This document shows positions 55,640-64,000 of a stretch of 64,000 nucleotides of DNA, in pieces. Every line of letters starts with the position of its first letter. Within the stretch, counting starts at the first letter, position 1. A program made the translations under genes and the position numbers. The notes below the pieces were generated by a model. It saw nothing but the letters and a program-made list of their open reading frames with translations. It was not told the origin of the DNA and did not search any database. This DNA is from Agrobacterium cucumeris (lineage in GTDB: Bacteria; Pseudomonadota; Alphaproteobacteria; Rhizobiales; Rhizobiaceae): the NCBI RefSeq assembly GCF_030036535.1, contig NZ_CP080387.1:558001-622000 (forward strand), given 5' to 3'.

Positions 55640-56038
55640 ATGAACGAAATCGTTGATCAGATCGCCGCGAAGGCGGGTATCGACCCTCAGCTGGCCGAAA
55701 AGGCCGTTGGCATGATTCTCGGTTTTCTCCAGCGCGAGGCGGCCGACGGCCCGATCGCCAAGATGATCGAAGCCATTCCGGGCGCCAGCGATCTCGTGGC
55801 GCAATATAACGGTGAGGGTACCGGTAATGGCGGCGGCGGTCTGCTGGGCGGACTGATGAGCGCGATCGGCGGCGGCGGCATCATGGGTCTTGGCCAGCAG
55901 TTGATGAGCCAGGGCATCGGCATGAGCGAGATTTCCACGCTCGCCAAGGAAACCATCGCCGTTGCCCGTCAGCACGCCGGTGACGAGACCGTTGACCAGG
56001 TGATCGCCTCGGTTCCGGGCCTCAGCCAGTTCGCGTAA
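55640..56038 (+). CDS. DUF2267-like protein with Gly-rich hinge
   Basis: A 132-residue protein: helical N-terminus (VDQIAAKAGIDPQLAEKAVGMILGFLQREA), a Gly-rich hinge (GTGNGGGGLLGGLMSAIGGGG), and a second helical part with VIASVPGLSQFA at the end. I recognise the DUF2267/DUF2780-like layout, a small helical family of unknown role. AGGAGGC precedes the ATG. Monocistronic, under the palindromic operator upstream. Confidence 0.8.
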   Translation: MNEIVDQIAAKAGIDPQLAEKAVGMILGFLQREAADGPIAKMIEAIPGASDLVAQYNGEGTGNGGGGLLGGLMSAIGGGGIMGLGQQLMSQGIGMSEISTLAKETIAVARQHAGDETVDQVIASVPGLSQFA

Positions 56039-56045
56039 GGCGACA

Positions 56046-56477
56046 TTAATCCATTGCGGGGCGCGGTGGCTGTTCTTTGAACCGCCGCCGCGCCTCTTCT
56101 ATGTCCGCATGGTGCGTTTCCGCCCAGATCCACACGCCGCAAAAAGCGCTGCCGAGCGTGCGGCCGAGATGGGTGAGATCATAATCCACATGCGGCGGGA
56201 TGACGGGATGCACGGTGCGGCGCACCAGCCCGTCGCTTTCCATCTGTCTCAGCGTTTTTGTCAGCATCTTCTGGCTGATGCTGCCCACATGTTTGCCGAT
56301 CTGCGTGAAACGCAGCGTGCCATGCTCTTCCAGCACCTCCAGAATGAGCATCGTCCATTTGTCCGCCACCTTGGCGATGATATCCTGAACCAGCGCCTCG
56401 ATGACCGGATCGGTATCCGTGGGCGGCGGAATCTTGCGCCGGCTCTCGATGGCCGGGTCGGCGGCGTGCCGTTTCAT
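56046..56477 (-). CDS. HxlR-family regulator
   Basis: A 143-residue winged-helix HxlR protein. VADKWTMLILEVLEEHGTLRF and KHVGSISQKMLTKTLRQMESDGLV carry the family's conserved core. Divergent from the SDR gene, with repeated GGGTAAGT-like half-sites in the 103-bp gap, so it probably regulates the dehydrogenase. HxlR proteins often sense aldehydes or quinones. Confidence 0.9.
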   Translation of the reverse strand: MKRHAADPAIESRRKIPPPTDTDPVIEALVQDIIAKVADKWTMLILEVLEEHGTLRFTQIGKHVGSISQKMLTKTLRQMESDGLVRRTVHPVIPPHVDYDLTHLGRTLGSAFCGVWIWAETHHADIEEARRRFKEQPPRPAMD

Positions 56478-56580
56478 CTTACACTCTCCTTTGGGTAAGT
56501 ATAAATCTTTTGGGTGCCTACTTTCGATTGGAGAGTATCATAGCTAACTTCCTTTCAGCCAACAAGCAAAGGATGCTGCA

Positions 56581-57339
56581 ATGAAAATCACCGGCAACAC
56601 CATTCTCATCACCGGCGGCGGTTCCGGCATCGGCCGGGCGCTGGCGGAAGCGTTTCATCAGGCTGGCAACAGGGTCATCATTTCCGGCCGCCGTAAGGCC
56701 GTGCTTGATGAGGTGACGGCTGCCAATCCCGGCATGGCCTCGATGGTCATGGACGCGACGGACGCCGCAGGCATCCGCGCGTTTGCCGAAGCTCTGGTGA
56801 AGGCCCATCCAAGCCTCAACGCCGTCATCAACAATGCCGGCATCATGCGGCCGGAAGACATCGCCGCCGCGCCGGATTATCTGGATACGGCCGAAGAAAC
56901 CATTGCCACCAATCTTCTCGCGCCCATCCGCCTGACGGCGGCGCTTTTGCCGCATTTCCTCAAGCAGCCCGCCGCCACCGTGCTCACGGTGTCCTCCGGC
57001 TTGGCCTTCGTGCCCATGGTGCTGACCCCCACCTACAGCGCCACCAAATCGGCCATCCACGCCTATTCGGTCGCACTGCGCGAGCAGCTGAAGGAGACGC
57101 CGGTGGAGGTCATCGAAATCGTGCCGCCCTATGTGCAGACGACGCTGATGGGCGAGGGGCAGGCCGTTGACGAAAGGGCCATGCCGCTTGAGGCGTTCAT
57201 TTCCGAAGTGATGGATATTCTCAAGAACCGCCCGGATGAGAAGGAAGTTGTGGTGGAACGCTGCAAGCCTTTGCGTTTTGCCGCGCAGAACGGCAATTTC
57301 GATCAGGTCTTCGCCATGATCAACCATATGCATCCTTGA
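56581..57339 (+). CDS. Short-chain dehydrogenase/reductase (DltE-like)
   Basis: A 252-residue SDR oxidoreductase. Cofactor motif ITGGGSGIGRALAEAF, NNAGIM, catalytic Ser in LTVSSGLAFVP and YSATKSAIHAYSVAL with YxxxK. It belongs to the DltE-like group and reduces or oxidises an unknown carbonyl/alcohol. The neighbouring HxlR gene suggests aldehyde- or quinone-responsive expression. Cytoplasmic, and monocistronic. Confidence 0.92.
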   Translation: MKITGNTILITGGGSGIGRALAEAFHQAGNRVIISGRRKAVLDEVTAANPGMASMVMDATDAAGIRAFAEALVKAHPSLNAVINNAGIMRPEDIAAAPDYLDTAEETIATNLLAPIRLTAALLPHFLKQPAATVLTVSSGLAFVPMVLTPTYSATKSAIHAYSVALREQLKETPVEVIEIVPPYVQTTLMGEGQAVDERAMPLEAFISEVMDILKNRPDEKEVVVERCKPLRFAAQNGNFDQVFAMINHMHP

Positions 57340-57409
57340 GTGTCGGCGTCTGTCGCACAAGGACATCCTGTGATAGCGTCGCGCTCTTTCCCGTGGAGCG
57401 CGCGCTTTC

Positions 57410-58216
57410 ATGGCCCAAGGCCAGTTTCTGATGCCGAAAACCAGCATGCCTGGTGTCGCCGCCGTGGCGGCGGATAGCGATCGTTCCTTTCCGCGCCATA
57501 TGCATGATCAGTTCGGCATCGGCCTCATCGAGCGCGGCGCGCAGAAATCGCTCTCCGGCCGTGGCATGGTGGAGGCGGGCGCCGGCCATGTCATCACCGT
57601 CAATCCCGGCGAGGTGCATGACGGCATTCCGCTTGGAGAGGGCGGCCGTGCCTGGCGGATGCTCTATCTCGACATCGATATCGTTCGCGATGCCGTTGCC
57701 GATATCGGCGAGAAGGATCGCGGCGCGTTCGAATTCGCCTATCCCGTCGATATCAGGCCGCTGGCGGAGCGGTTCAACGCTGTCTTTGCAGCCATGACGG
57801 CAAGGGAACGGCCGGGCGAAACCCTTCGTGGCGATGAAACCTTGCTGATGCTTCTGGCGGGCGCGATGGAAACGGCGGCGAAGCCGGGTGAAATCGCCGC
57901 ACCCGAGAATATAAAGCGCGCAAAAAGCAGCATCGATGACGATCCTGCCCGTCCGTTCCGCCTTGCCGATCTGGCCGGGGAGGCCGGCATGAGCCAGTTC
58001 CGCTTCCTGCGGGCCTTCGCCAAAGCAACCGGCCTGACACCGCACAGCTATCTTCTCCAGCGGCGCGTGCATGTGGCACGCCATTCACTGGCCAGAGGCA
58101 CACCGCCCGCCGAGGCGGCCTTCATCGCCGGTTTTGCCGACCAGAGCCATCTGAACCGGTTCTTCGTGCGGCAATTCGGGGTTACGCCTGCGGTTTACCG
58201 GGCGGCGCTTTCGTAG
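57410..58216 (+). CDS. AraC-family transcriptional regulator
   Basis: A 268-residue AraC/XylS regulator with an N-terminal cupin-like sensing domain (HMHDQFGIGLIERGAQKS, VNPGEVHDGIP) and a C-terminal double helix-turn-helix: FRLADLAGEAGMSQFRFLRAF, then SLARGTPPAEAAFIAGFADQSHLNRFF and FGVTPAVYR. The HxH-type sequence may bind metal. Its targets may include the LysE exporter downstream, but a mosaic repeat of about 116 bp separates them. Confidence 0.92.
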   Translation: MAQGQFLMPKTSMPGVAAVAADSDRSFPRHMHDQFGIGLIERGAQKSLSGRGMVEAGAGHVITVNPGEVHDGIPLGEGGRAWRMLYLDIDIVRDAVADIGEKDRGAFEFAYPVDIRPLAERFNAVFAAMTARERPGETLRGDETLLMLLAGAMETAAKPGEIAAPENIKRAKSSIDDDPARPFRLADLAGEAGMSQFRFLRAFAKATGLTPHSYLLQRRVHVARHSLARGTPPAEAAFIAGFADQSHLNRFFVRQFGVTPAVYRAALS

Positions 58217-58292
58217 GGCAGGTTACTCCAAAAGCGAAAGGTTCTGTGCGGCATGTCTTGGGTTTCAGGGGAGCGCAGGACGCACCCCTCTT

Positions 58293-58408
58293 CCTCATTC
58301 CTGTGCCTGTCACAGGAATCCAGCCAGCCCAAGTCTTTGGGCTGAAAGGGCTCCCCCGCCGCGCAGACGCGCGTCGACTGGATTCCTGTGACAAGCACAG
58401 GAATGAGG
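58293..58408. repeat. Intergenic mosaic repeat, family 2 (RIME-like)
   Basis: Fourth family-2 copy, bounded by CCTCATTCCTGTG and CACAGGAATGAGG, with CCAGCCAGCCCAAG and GCGCAGACGCGCGTC modules. The region to the left is the AraC stop. Confidence 0.85.
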
Positions 58409-58510
58409 GGGAAGGAGCCTCCGGACATCAACCCTGCAATTTCATCCAAGACACCCACCCCCCGCACCATCATGCTCCCGTCCTCCACCGCAAGAGGACA
58501 CACCCACACC

Positions 58511-59122
58511 ATGACTCCCGAATTCCTCATCACATCCTTCATCGTCGCCGCGTCTCCCGGAACCGGGGTGGTCTACACGCTGGCCGCCGGTCTTTCGCAA
58601 GGGGCAAGGGCGAGCATCATCGCGGCTTTCGGCTGCACGCTTGGCATCGTGCCGCATCTGCTTGCCGCCATCACCGGGCTTGCCGCCATTCTGCACACCA
58701 GTGCGCTGGCCTTCGGCATCGTCAAATATCTGGGGGTTGCCTATCTCCTCTACATGGCGTGGAACACGCTGCGGGAAGATGGTGCGCTGAAGATCGACGA
58801 TACGAGGGAGCCCCAGAAGGCCACCCGTGTCATCGGCGAGGCGATCCTCATCAATCTGCTGAACCCGAAACTGTCGATCTTCTTTTTCGCCTTCCTGCCG
58901 CAATTCATCTCGCCGGATGAGGCTTTGCCGACATGGCGCATGGTCGATCTCGGGCTGATCTTCATGGCGATGACATTTCTGGTCTTTGCGCTTTATGGCT
59001 GCTTTGCCGCCTCTGTAAGGCGTCAGGTGATATCACGCCCGGCGGTCCTCGCCTGGCTGAGGCGCAGCTTCGCGGCCGCTTTCGTGGCGCTGGGTGCGAA
59101 GCTGGCCCTGACCGAGCGATAA
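58511..59122 (+). CDS. LysE-family amino-acid exporter
   Basis: A 203-residue LysE/RhtB-type exporter with about six membrane segments. SPGTGVVYTLAAGLSQGARASI in the first helix-loop is the family signature, followed by GVAYLLYMAWNTLR and LLNPKLSIFFFAFLPQFI. It exports small solutes, often amino acids. The ATG at 58511 is preferred over in-frame codons lying inside the mosaic repeat; AGAGGA upstream is rather distant. The AraC gene upstream may regulate it. Confidence 0.9.
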   Translation: MTPEFLITSFIVAASPGTGVVYTLAAGLSQGARASIIAAFGCTLGIVPHLLAAITGLAAILHTSALAFGIVKYLGVAYLLYMAWNTLREDGALKIDDTREPQKATRVIGEAILINLLNPKLSIFFFAFLPQFISPDEALPTWRMVDLGLIFMAMTFLVFALYGCFAASVRRQVISRPAVLAWLRRSFAAAFVALGAKLALTER

Positions 59123-59147
59123 GACGGGACCGAATGGCCCCGTCGCC

Positions 59148-59975
59148 TCAGTCGTCCCAGTCGGGCGCGAGGTGGCCGGGGCTGACGATGCGGCCATTCG
59201 GCCTGGCAAGCGCGTGGATCGCCCGCATTTCCTCTTCCGACAGCGCGAAATCGAAAATATCGAAATTCTCTTTCAGGCGGCTTTCCGTCGCCGTTTTGGA
59301 AAGCGCCACGATATCCGGCTGCTGCACCGCCCAGCGCAGGGTCACCTGCGCGGCGGTCTTGCCGTGTTTCGCGCCGATATCCTTCAGAACGGGATCGTTC
59401 GGCACCTTGCCATCGGCCATCAGATAATAGGCCGTCACCGACATTCCGTGCTTGCGTGCGGCCGAAATCACCTTCGTCTGGTCGAGATAGGGGTGATATT
59501 CGATCTGGTTGGTGGCAAGCGGCGTATCGGACAGTTTCACCGCCTCGTCAGTCAGCGCTACATTGAAGTTGGAAATGCCGATATTGCGCGCCTTGCCGGC
59601 CTTGCGCACCGCATTCAGCGCGCCCATGCGCTCGGCAAGCGGCACGTCGCTTTTCGGCCAGTGCAGCAGCAGCAGATCGACATAGTCGGTCTTCAGTTTC
59701 GCTAGGCTTTCATCAACCGAGGCAAGAAAATCGTCGTGACGGTAACGGTCCACCCAGACCTTGGTGGTCAGGAAAATATCGTGGCGGGAAATGCCTGACT
59801 GAGCGATGACCTCACCGACCGCGCCTTCGTTCTTGTAGATTTGGGCGGTATCGACATGGCGGAAGCCGAGCTTCAGCGCCTCCGGCAGAATGCGCCTGAT
59901 ATCGTCTTCCGGAATACGGAAGGTGCCGAAACCGAGGGCGGGAATATTCGCGCCATTCGCGCTGACGTCATACAT
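59148..59975 (-). CDS. Aldo/keto reductase
   Basis: A 275-residue NADPH-dependent (beta/alpha)8-barrel oxidoreductase, AKR5-like (2,5-diketo-D-gluconate reductase family). GFRHVDTAQIYKNEGAVGE holds the Asp and Tyr, DYVDLLLLHWPKSDVP and NIGISNF further motifs; the catalytic Lys is in FLTTKVWVDRY and the His in LLHWP. The C-terminal cofactor site has SKTATESRLKENF. It detoxifies or interconverts carbonyls; the precise substrate is unknown. Convergent with LysE across 25 bp. Confidence 0.92.
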   Translation of the reverse strand: MYDVSANGANIPALGFGTFRIPEDDIRRILPEALKLGFRHVDTAQIYKNEGAVGEVIAQSGISRHDIFLTTKVWVDRYRHDDFLASVDESLAKLKTDYVDLLLLHWPKSDVPLAERMGALNAVRKAGKARNIGISNFNVALTDEAVKLSDTPLATNQIEYHPYLDQTKVISAARKHGMSVTAYYLMADGKVPNDPVLKDIGAKHGKTAAQVTLRWAVQQPDIVALSKTATESRLKENFDIFDFALSEEEMRAIHALARPNGRIVSPGHLAPDWDD

Positions 59976-60190
59976 GGGATGTCTCTCCTGTTTGCTGAAA
60001 ACATGGCCGGCGGCGGACGCCGGGCGGGAAGCCGTCTTTCATTAACTGGTATCGGCGCAATCGGTTTCAACCGTTTTGACACGGTCACTCATCCGCGCCA
60101 TTGCGGGCGGAGAAGCGCGGCGATAACAGTCGGCGGCAGAAGATCATATCGCGGTATGGATTTGAATATGCGGATGGAAGGAAATGTCGC

Positions 60191-60901
60191 ATGTCACGCT
60201 CACAACGGTTGCTTGATCTGTTGCAGATCCTGCGCTCCCACCGCATGCCGGTCAGCGGTGCGGCCCTTGCCGCCCAGACCGGCGTCAGCCTGCGCACGCT
60301 CTACCGCGATATAGCGACGCTTCAGGCGCAGGGCGCGGATATCGAGGGTGAGGCGGGCGTGGGTTATGTGCTGCGCCCCGGCTTCCTTTTGCCGCCGCTG
60401 ATGTTTTCCGGGCAGGAAATCGAGGCGCTGGTGCTGGGTTCGCGCTGGGTAGCAGGCCGTGCCGATGCGGGGCTGGCCGAGGCCGCCCGCGCCGCGCTCG
60501 TCAAGATCGCCGCCGTGCTTCCCGATGCCCTGCGCGAAGAACTCGACAATTCCACGCTTCTCATCGGCCCCGGGCAAGCCGTGGCAACCATCCGCATCGA
60601 TCTCGCCGAAATTCGCGATACGATCCGCAAGGAGAGCAAGGTCGTGATGACTTATCGTGACGAAAAGGCAGAGTTGACGGAGCGGGTGATCTGGCCCTTC
60701 GCGCTCGCCTTTTTCGATCTGGTGCGGGTGGTGCTGGCATGGTGCGAAACGCGGCAGGATTTTCGCAGTTTCCGGGCCGATCGCATCGAAACTTTCCGGC
60801 TGATGGGCAGCCGTTATCCCCGCCGCCGGCAGGCCTTGCTGAAAGAATGGCGCGAGCGCGAAAAACAGCGGCGACGGCCGGATCATGCTGACAAAAACTG
60901 A
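60191..60901 (+). CDS. YafY-type HTH/WYL regulator
   Basis: A 236-residue DeoR-like regulator. N-terminal helix-turn-helix RLLDLLQILRSHRMPVSGAALA, TGVSLRTLYRDIATL; then WYL-like ligand domain (VMTYRDEKAELTERVIWPFALAF and CETRQDFRSFRADRIETF). AAGGA nine bases before the ATG. The VOC gene follows 48 bp later on the same strand, so it is likely co-regulated. Confidence 0.9.
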   Translation: MSRSQRLLDLLQILRSHRMPVSGAALAAQTGVSLRTLYRDIATLQAQGADIEGEAGVGYVLRPGFLLPPLMFSGQEIEALVLGSRWVAGRADAGLAEAARAALVKIAAVLPDALREELDNSTLLIGPGQAVATIRIDLAEIRDTIRKESKVVMTYRDEKAELTERVIWPFALAFFDLVRVVLAWCETRQDFRSFRADRIETFRLMGSRYPRRRQALLKEWREREKQRRRPDHADKN

Positions 60902-60949
60902 CAACAGGCGGGTCTAGACATCGTTCATCCGCAACACAGGAGAACGACC

Positions 60950-61318
60950 ATGACCCACCCCGATTTCACCATCCTTTACGTCGACAATCCACCCGCCAGC
61001 ACGCAGTTTTACAAGGCCCTGCTGGGTACGGAGCCGGTCGAATCTTCGCCAACATTCTCGCTCTTCGTTCTTCAGAACGGCATGAAGCTCGGCCTCTGGT
61101 CGCGCCACACGGTGGAGCCGAAGGCATCGGTGACGGGCGGTGGCGGCGAGCTTGCCTTCCGTGTCGAAAACGATGCACAGGTGGATGAGACTTTCGCCGG
61201 ATGGCGGGCAAAAGGTGTCCCCATGCTGCAGCAGCCCGCGAAAATGGAATTCGGCTACACTTTCACGGCCACAGACCCCGACAACCACCGTCTCAGGGTC
61301 TATGCCTTCGCGGGCTGA
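60950..61318 (+). CDS. Single-domain VOC protein
   Basis: A 122-residue glyoxalase/bleomycin-resistance-fold protein. PDFTILYVDNPPASTQFYKALLG opens the fold, GELAFRVENDAQVDETF the second half, and EFGYTFTATDPDNHRLRVYAF closes it. Function unknown; its position after the YafY-type regulator is common for this pair. AGGAGAACG precedes the ATG. Confidence 0.88.
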   Translation: MTHPDFTILYVDNPPASTQFYKALLGTEPVESSPTFSLFVLQNGMKLGLWSRHTVEPKASVTGGGGELAFRVENDAQVDETFAGWRAKGVPMLQQPAKMEFGYTFTATDPDNHRLRVYAFAG

Positions 61319-61320
61319 CG

Positions 61321-62091
61321 CTACTTCTTCACCGCCACCACAAACAGCCGTGGAAAGCGCAGCAGCAGGCGGCCGTCCGTCATCGGCGGATAGGCCGCCT
61401 TGATACGCTGCGTATAATCGCTGAGGAAGGCTTCGCGGTTTTCCTCACCGGCGGCGGCGAGATAGGGGCGCAGCCCCGTGCCCTTCACCCATTCGACGAT
61501 GCTTTCCGCATCCTTCATCGGGTGATTGTAGATGGTGTGCCACACATCCACGCGGGCGGATTTCGGCGCCAGTGCATTGAAATAGTCGGATGGCGCGGGC
61601 AGGGGTTTGCGCCGCAGCCTGCCATCGACAAAGGTATCCTTCCAGGAGCCGTTGGCGCCGGTGTCCTCCATGGCGCGATGTGTCGGTTCCTGCAGATTGT
61701 CCGGCATCTGCACCGCCAGAACCCCGCCGCTTTCCAGCTGATCCATCAATTGCGAAAGAACGGCAAGATGATCGGGCACCCACTGGAAAACCGCGTTCGC
61801 ATAAAGCAGGTCCGCCTTCTGGGTCGGTCGCCACTGCGAAAGATCGGCCTTGCCGAAACGGGTATTCGGCAGCCGGTCGGCGGCCTTTTCCAGCATGTCG
61901 TCATCGCTGTCGATGCCGGTGATGACATTGACGCCGTAGCGGTCGGTCAGAAGCTCGGTGGAATTGCCCGGCCCGCAGCCGAGATCATAGCCGTTCAGCA
62001 CCCGCTCCAGCGGCACCTGCGCCAGAAGGTCCCGGGCGGGACGTGTCCGCTCATCTTCGAATTTCAGATATTGCTGGGCGGACCATGCCAT
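61321..62091 (-). CDS. tam: Trans-aconitate 2-methyltransferase
   Basis: A 256-residue SAM-dependent methyltransferase that neutralises trans-aconitate, an inhibitor of aconitase. [38 protein letters not shown] (SAM motif I) and [15 protein letters not shown] are diagnostic of Tam. The ATG at 62091 has AGGAGGAAAT upstream; the in-frame codons further upstream are not used. Converges on the VOC gene with 2 bp between. Confidence 0.95.
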   Translation of the reverse strand: MAWSAQQYLKFEDERTRPARDLLAQVPLERVLNGYDLGCGPGNSTELLTDRYGVNVITGIDSDDDMLEKAADRLPNTRFGKADLSQWRPTQKADLLYANAVFQWVPDHLAVLSQLMDQLESGGVLAVQMPDNLQEPTHRAMEDTGANGSWKDTFVDGRLRRKPLPAPSDYFNALAPKSARVDVWHTIYNHPMKDAESIVEWVKGTGLRPYLAAAGEENREAFLSDYTQRIKAAYPPMTDGRLLLRFPRLFVVAVKK

Positions 62092-62427
62092 GATTTCCTC
62101 CTGCCAGAGAGCTGTAAGACCGGGAGCATCGCACGGGCGAAATGACGCCGCCATCATCCGATGCATGAATTATTGTGATGAACCTATTCAACAACCTTTT
62201 GTTTCGCCTCATAAAACATCTTTATCGGGGCGTCGCTTTGTTATTTTCCATCAAAATCTGAGATCGCGGCAATTAAAACTTGACCTCCTCGGGCGACAGG
62301 CATTCACTCCGGCCGATTTCCAGAGCTTTTCCAATAAAGTGCAAAGCGTTTTGCGCCGGGAATTGCGCCAAGACAAAAAGACGGAGCGTTTTCGCCGTAC
62401 GGAAACGCTTGAAAACAGGAGCCCGCC
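62092..62427. other. Intergenic region upstream of tam and the aminotransferase
   Basis: A 336-bp stretch between divergent genes, AT-richer than its neighbours. It must contain both promoters. No gene, hairpin or repeat that I would support was seen. Confidence 0.4.
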
Positions 62428-63309
62428 ATGAGCGTCGATACCGCACCCCGATCAACCACCTGGACCTATGTTGACGGTCAATGGCTGCCCGGCAACCCGC
62501 CGCTCATCGGCCCGACCTCGCATGCCATGTGGCTGGCCTCGACGGTGTTTGACGGCGCGCGCTGGTTCGATGGCGTGGCGCCCGATCTCGATCTGCATTG
62601 CCAGCGCGTCAACCGCTCGGCCGTTAATATGGGCATGAAAGCAACCATGACGGCGGAAGAGATCGAGGCCCTGGCGCTGGAAGGCGTCAAGAAATTCGAC
62701 GGCAAGATGGCGATCTATATCAAGCCGATGTACTGGGCCGAACACGGCATGCCCGGCAGCGTCGTGGCACCGGATGCCAGCTCCACCCGTTTTGCGCTCT
62801 GCCTGTTCGAAGCGCCGATGGATGCCGGCAAGCCGCTAACACTTACCGTTTCGCCGCTGCGCCGTCCTTCGCCGGAAACCGCGATGACCGACGCCAAGGC
62901 CGGCAGCCTTTACCCCAATAGCGGCCGCGCCATTCTGGAAGCCCGTTCGCGCGGTTTCGACAACGCCCTGATGCGCGACATGAACGGCAATGTCGCCGAA
63001 TCGGCCTCCGCCAACATCTTCATGGTCAAGGACGGTGTCGTCCTCACCCCGGTGCCGAACCGCACCTTCCTTGCCGGCATCACCCGTTCGCGGGTGATCG
63101 GCCTGCTGCGCCAGGCCGGCTTCGAGGTTCGCGAGGCGACCTTGTCGGTCGAGGATTTCCGTGAGGCCGATGAAATCTTCTGCTCGGGCAATTATTCGAA
63201 AGTATCGCCGGTCGTGAAGCTCGATGACCGCGAGCTGCAGGCCGGTCCCGTGGCGCGCAAGGCGCTGGATCTCTACATGGATTGGGCGCGTCTCGGCGCG
63301 GACGTCTGA
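62428..63309 (+). CDS. ilvE: Class IV (branched-chain) aminotransferase
   Basis: PLP-dependent aminotransferase of 293 residues, probably branched-chain amino acid transaminase. LASTVFDGARWFDG at the N-terminus, the PLP lysine in MTDAKAGSLYPNSGRAI, and NGNVAESASANIFMVKDG with VLTPVPNRTFLAGITRSRV. The arrangement is that of the IlvE/D-amino-acid transaminase family; exact substrate preference cannot be read from sequence. ACAGGAG precedes the ATG. A hairpin terminator follows. Confidence 0.9.
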   Translation: MSVDTAPRSTTWTYVDGQWLPGNPPLIGPTSHAMWLASTVFDGARWFDGVAPDLDLHCQRVNRSAVNMGMKATMTAEEIEALALEGVKKFDGKMAIYIKPMYWAEHGMPGSVVAPDASSTRFALCLFEAPMDAGKPLTLTVSPLRRPSPETAMTDAKAGSLYPNSGRAILEARSRGFDNALMRDMNGNVAESASANIFMVKDGVVLTPVPNRTFLAGITRSRVIGLLRQAGFEVREATLSVEDFREADEIFCSGNYSKVSPVVKLDDRELQAGPVARKALDLYMDWARLGADV

Positions 63310-63332
63310 GCCTTCAATAACCCTGTTTTCAG

Positions 63333-63370
63333 AAGCCGCGACGGGGCGTCCTTGTCGCGGCTTTTATTTT
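63333..63370. terminator. Terminator between the aminotransferase and LysR genes
   Basis: 10-bp stem AAGCCGCGAC/GTCGCGGCTT (63333-63342 with 63354-63363), followed on the plus strand by TTATTTTG. Convergent genes on both sides. Confidence 0.85.
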
Positions 63371-63391
63371 GAACTGCGTGCCTGAGCGGTC

Positions 63392-64000
63392 TCACCGTTT
63401 CCGCACATCCGGCAGGGCAGCGGCAAGCGCCCGCAACGGCGCGGTCATATGTTTGTCGCGCCTGAGCGCCAGCGCGATCCGCCGCTCCAGCGGCGGGTCG
63501 AGCGAGCGCCACTCAAGCCCGGATGCCGCACTTTCATGCTCCATGGCCATGCGTGGCACGATGGCAAGGCCGAGACCTGCACCCGCCAGTTTCTTGATGG
63601 CCTCGACACTGCCGAGTTCCATGGCTGGCTGCACGGTGCGGCCGCTCGCTGCAAACCATTGATCCACCAGCCTGCGCGTATTGCCGCCCTCATAAAGCAG
63701 CAGCGGCTGCCTCGATAATGTTTCGGCATTCAGTGTCTTTTCGCCGGTGCCCCGTGGAAAAACTGCGACCAGTTCGTCGAGATGGATGTCGCTGATATCA
63801 AGGCTGCGGCCGCTGGCGGGCAGGGCCACCACGGCGGCGTCGATGGTATTGGCCTCCAGCAGCCGCAAAATATCGTGGGTATTGCCGGTCTGCACGACGA
63901 TGTCGATACCCGGCATGGCCTGGCGGATTTTGCCCAGCACTGGCGGCAGCAGGTAGATGCAGGCGGTGGCGCCCGTGCCGATGCGCAGCCGCCCCGTCAC
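63392..64000 (-). CDS. LysR-family regulator, partial
   Basis: The gene runs off the right edge of the window, so its N-terminal helix-turn-helix is missing. The 203 residues seen are the substrate-binding part: GRLRIGTGATACIYLLPPVLG, IDAAVVALPASGRSLDIS, QPLLLYEGGNTRRLVDQWF and GAGLGLAIVPRM. No target can be inferred; convergent with the aminotransferase gene. Confidence 0.9.
   Translation of the reverse strand: MTGRLRIGTGATACIYLLPPVLGKIRQAMPGIDIVVQTGNTHDILRLLEANTIDAAVVALPASGRSLDISDIHLDELVAVFPRGTGEKTLNAETLSRQPLLLYEGGNTRRLVDQWFAASGRTVQPAMELGSVEAIKKLAGAGLGLAIVPRMAMEHESAASGLEWRSLDPPLERRIALALRRDKHMTAPLRALAAALPDVRKR

Overview
The window looks like chromosomal DNA of an Agrobacterium/Rhizobium-type alphaproteobacterium. 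I infer this from the GC-rich codon use, the Rhizobiales-style sulfate cluster (APS-type cysH, cysDN without a fused APS kinase, sbp-cysTWA), a betIBA operon without betC, ohrR-ohr with an AT-rich palindromic operator, many one-component regulators and toxin-antitoxin pairs, and four families of intergenic palindromic mosaic repeats. This assignment rests on family knowledge and was not confirmed by a search.

Layout. 1-5.2 kb: an accessory block that enters from the left edge, with a large SNF2 helicase, an ASCH-domain protein, an unknown basic protein and a small membrane protein; its make-up suggests the end of a phage-defence or nucleic-acid-processing island. 5.3-9.1 kb: malate:quinone oxidoreductase with a Tat-like leader, two small lipoproteins, tRNA-Pro(CGG) and a 25-residue membrane peptide. 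9.1-17.5 kb: sulfur assimilation, with cysHDN (minus) divergent from a cysteine-rich Rrf2 regulator, then sbp-cysT-cysW-cysA (plus). 17.5-22.5 kb: mosaic repeats, a 24-codon gene with a near-perfect ribosome binding site, a TumE-type toxin/antitoxin pair, a quinone oxidoreductase, an EAL-CBS-GGDEF protein and an orphan ParD-like antitoxin. 22.8-26.9 kb: betI-betB-betA for glycine betaine synthesis behind a 20-bp BetI palindrome. 26.9-34 kb: a ParE-type pair, a DUF3750 protein, a Rhizobium-type asparaginase, two glutathione S-transferases, a MarR/MFS efflux pair and a HigBA-type pair. 34-38.8 kb: ligase-associated exonuclease plus ATP-dependent ligase, a Tat-exported hydrolase and a sugar transferase. 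39-43.6 kb: a Zn/Cd/Pb P-type ATPase with a duplicated metal-binding domain and a MerR-type operator, then two tandem L,D-transpeptidases. 43.6-45.8 kb: an AT-richer insert with an RTX protein that seems to have lost its start, and an unknown protein. 45.9-53.5 kb: ohrR/ohr, an Xre/RES toxin pair, a MarR-YciI-DUF899-DUF1579-VOC stress block, and an ABC-F ATPase preceded by a likely leader-peptide attenuator. 53.7-64 kb: HerA-like ATPase, DUF2267 protein, HxlR/SDR pair, AraC, LysE, aldo/keto reductase, YafY-type regulator/VOC, trans-aconitate methyltransferase, branched-chain aminotransferase and a LysR gene cut by the right edge.

The most unusual items are the 24-codon leader ORF with nested hairpins upstream of the ABC-F gene, the 24-codon gene at 18.1 kb with a ribosome binding site matching the whole 16S tail, the island edge at 0-5 kb, the start-less RTX gene, and the dense set of repeats and toxin-antitoxin loci in otherwise core sequence.
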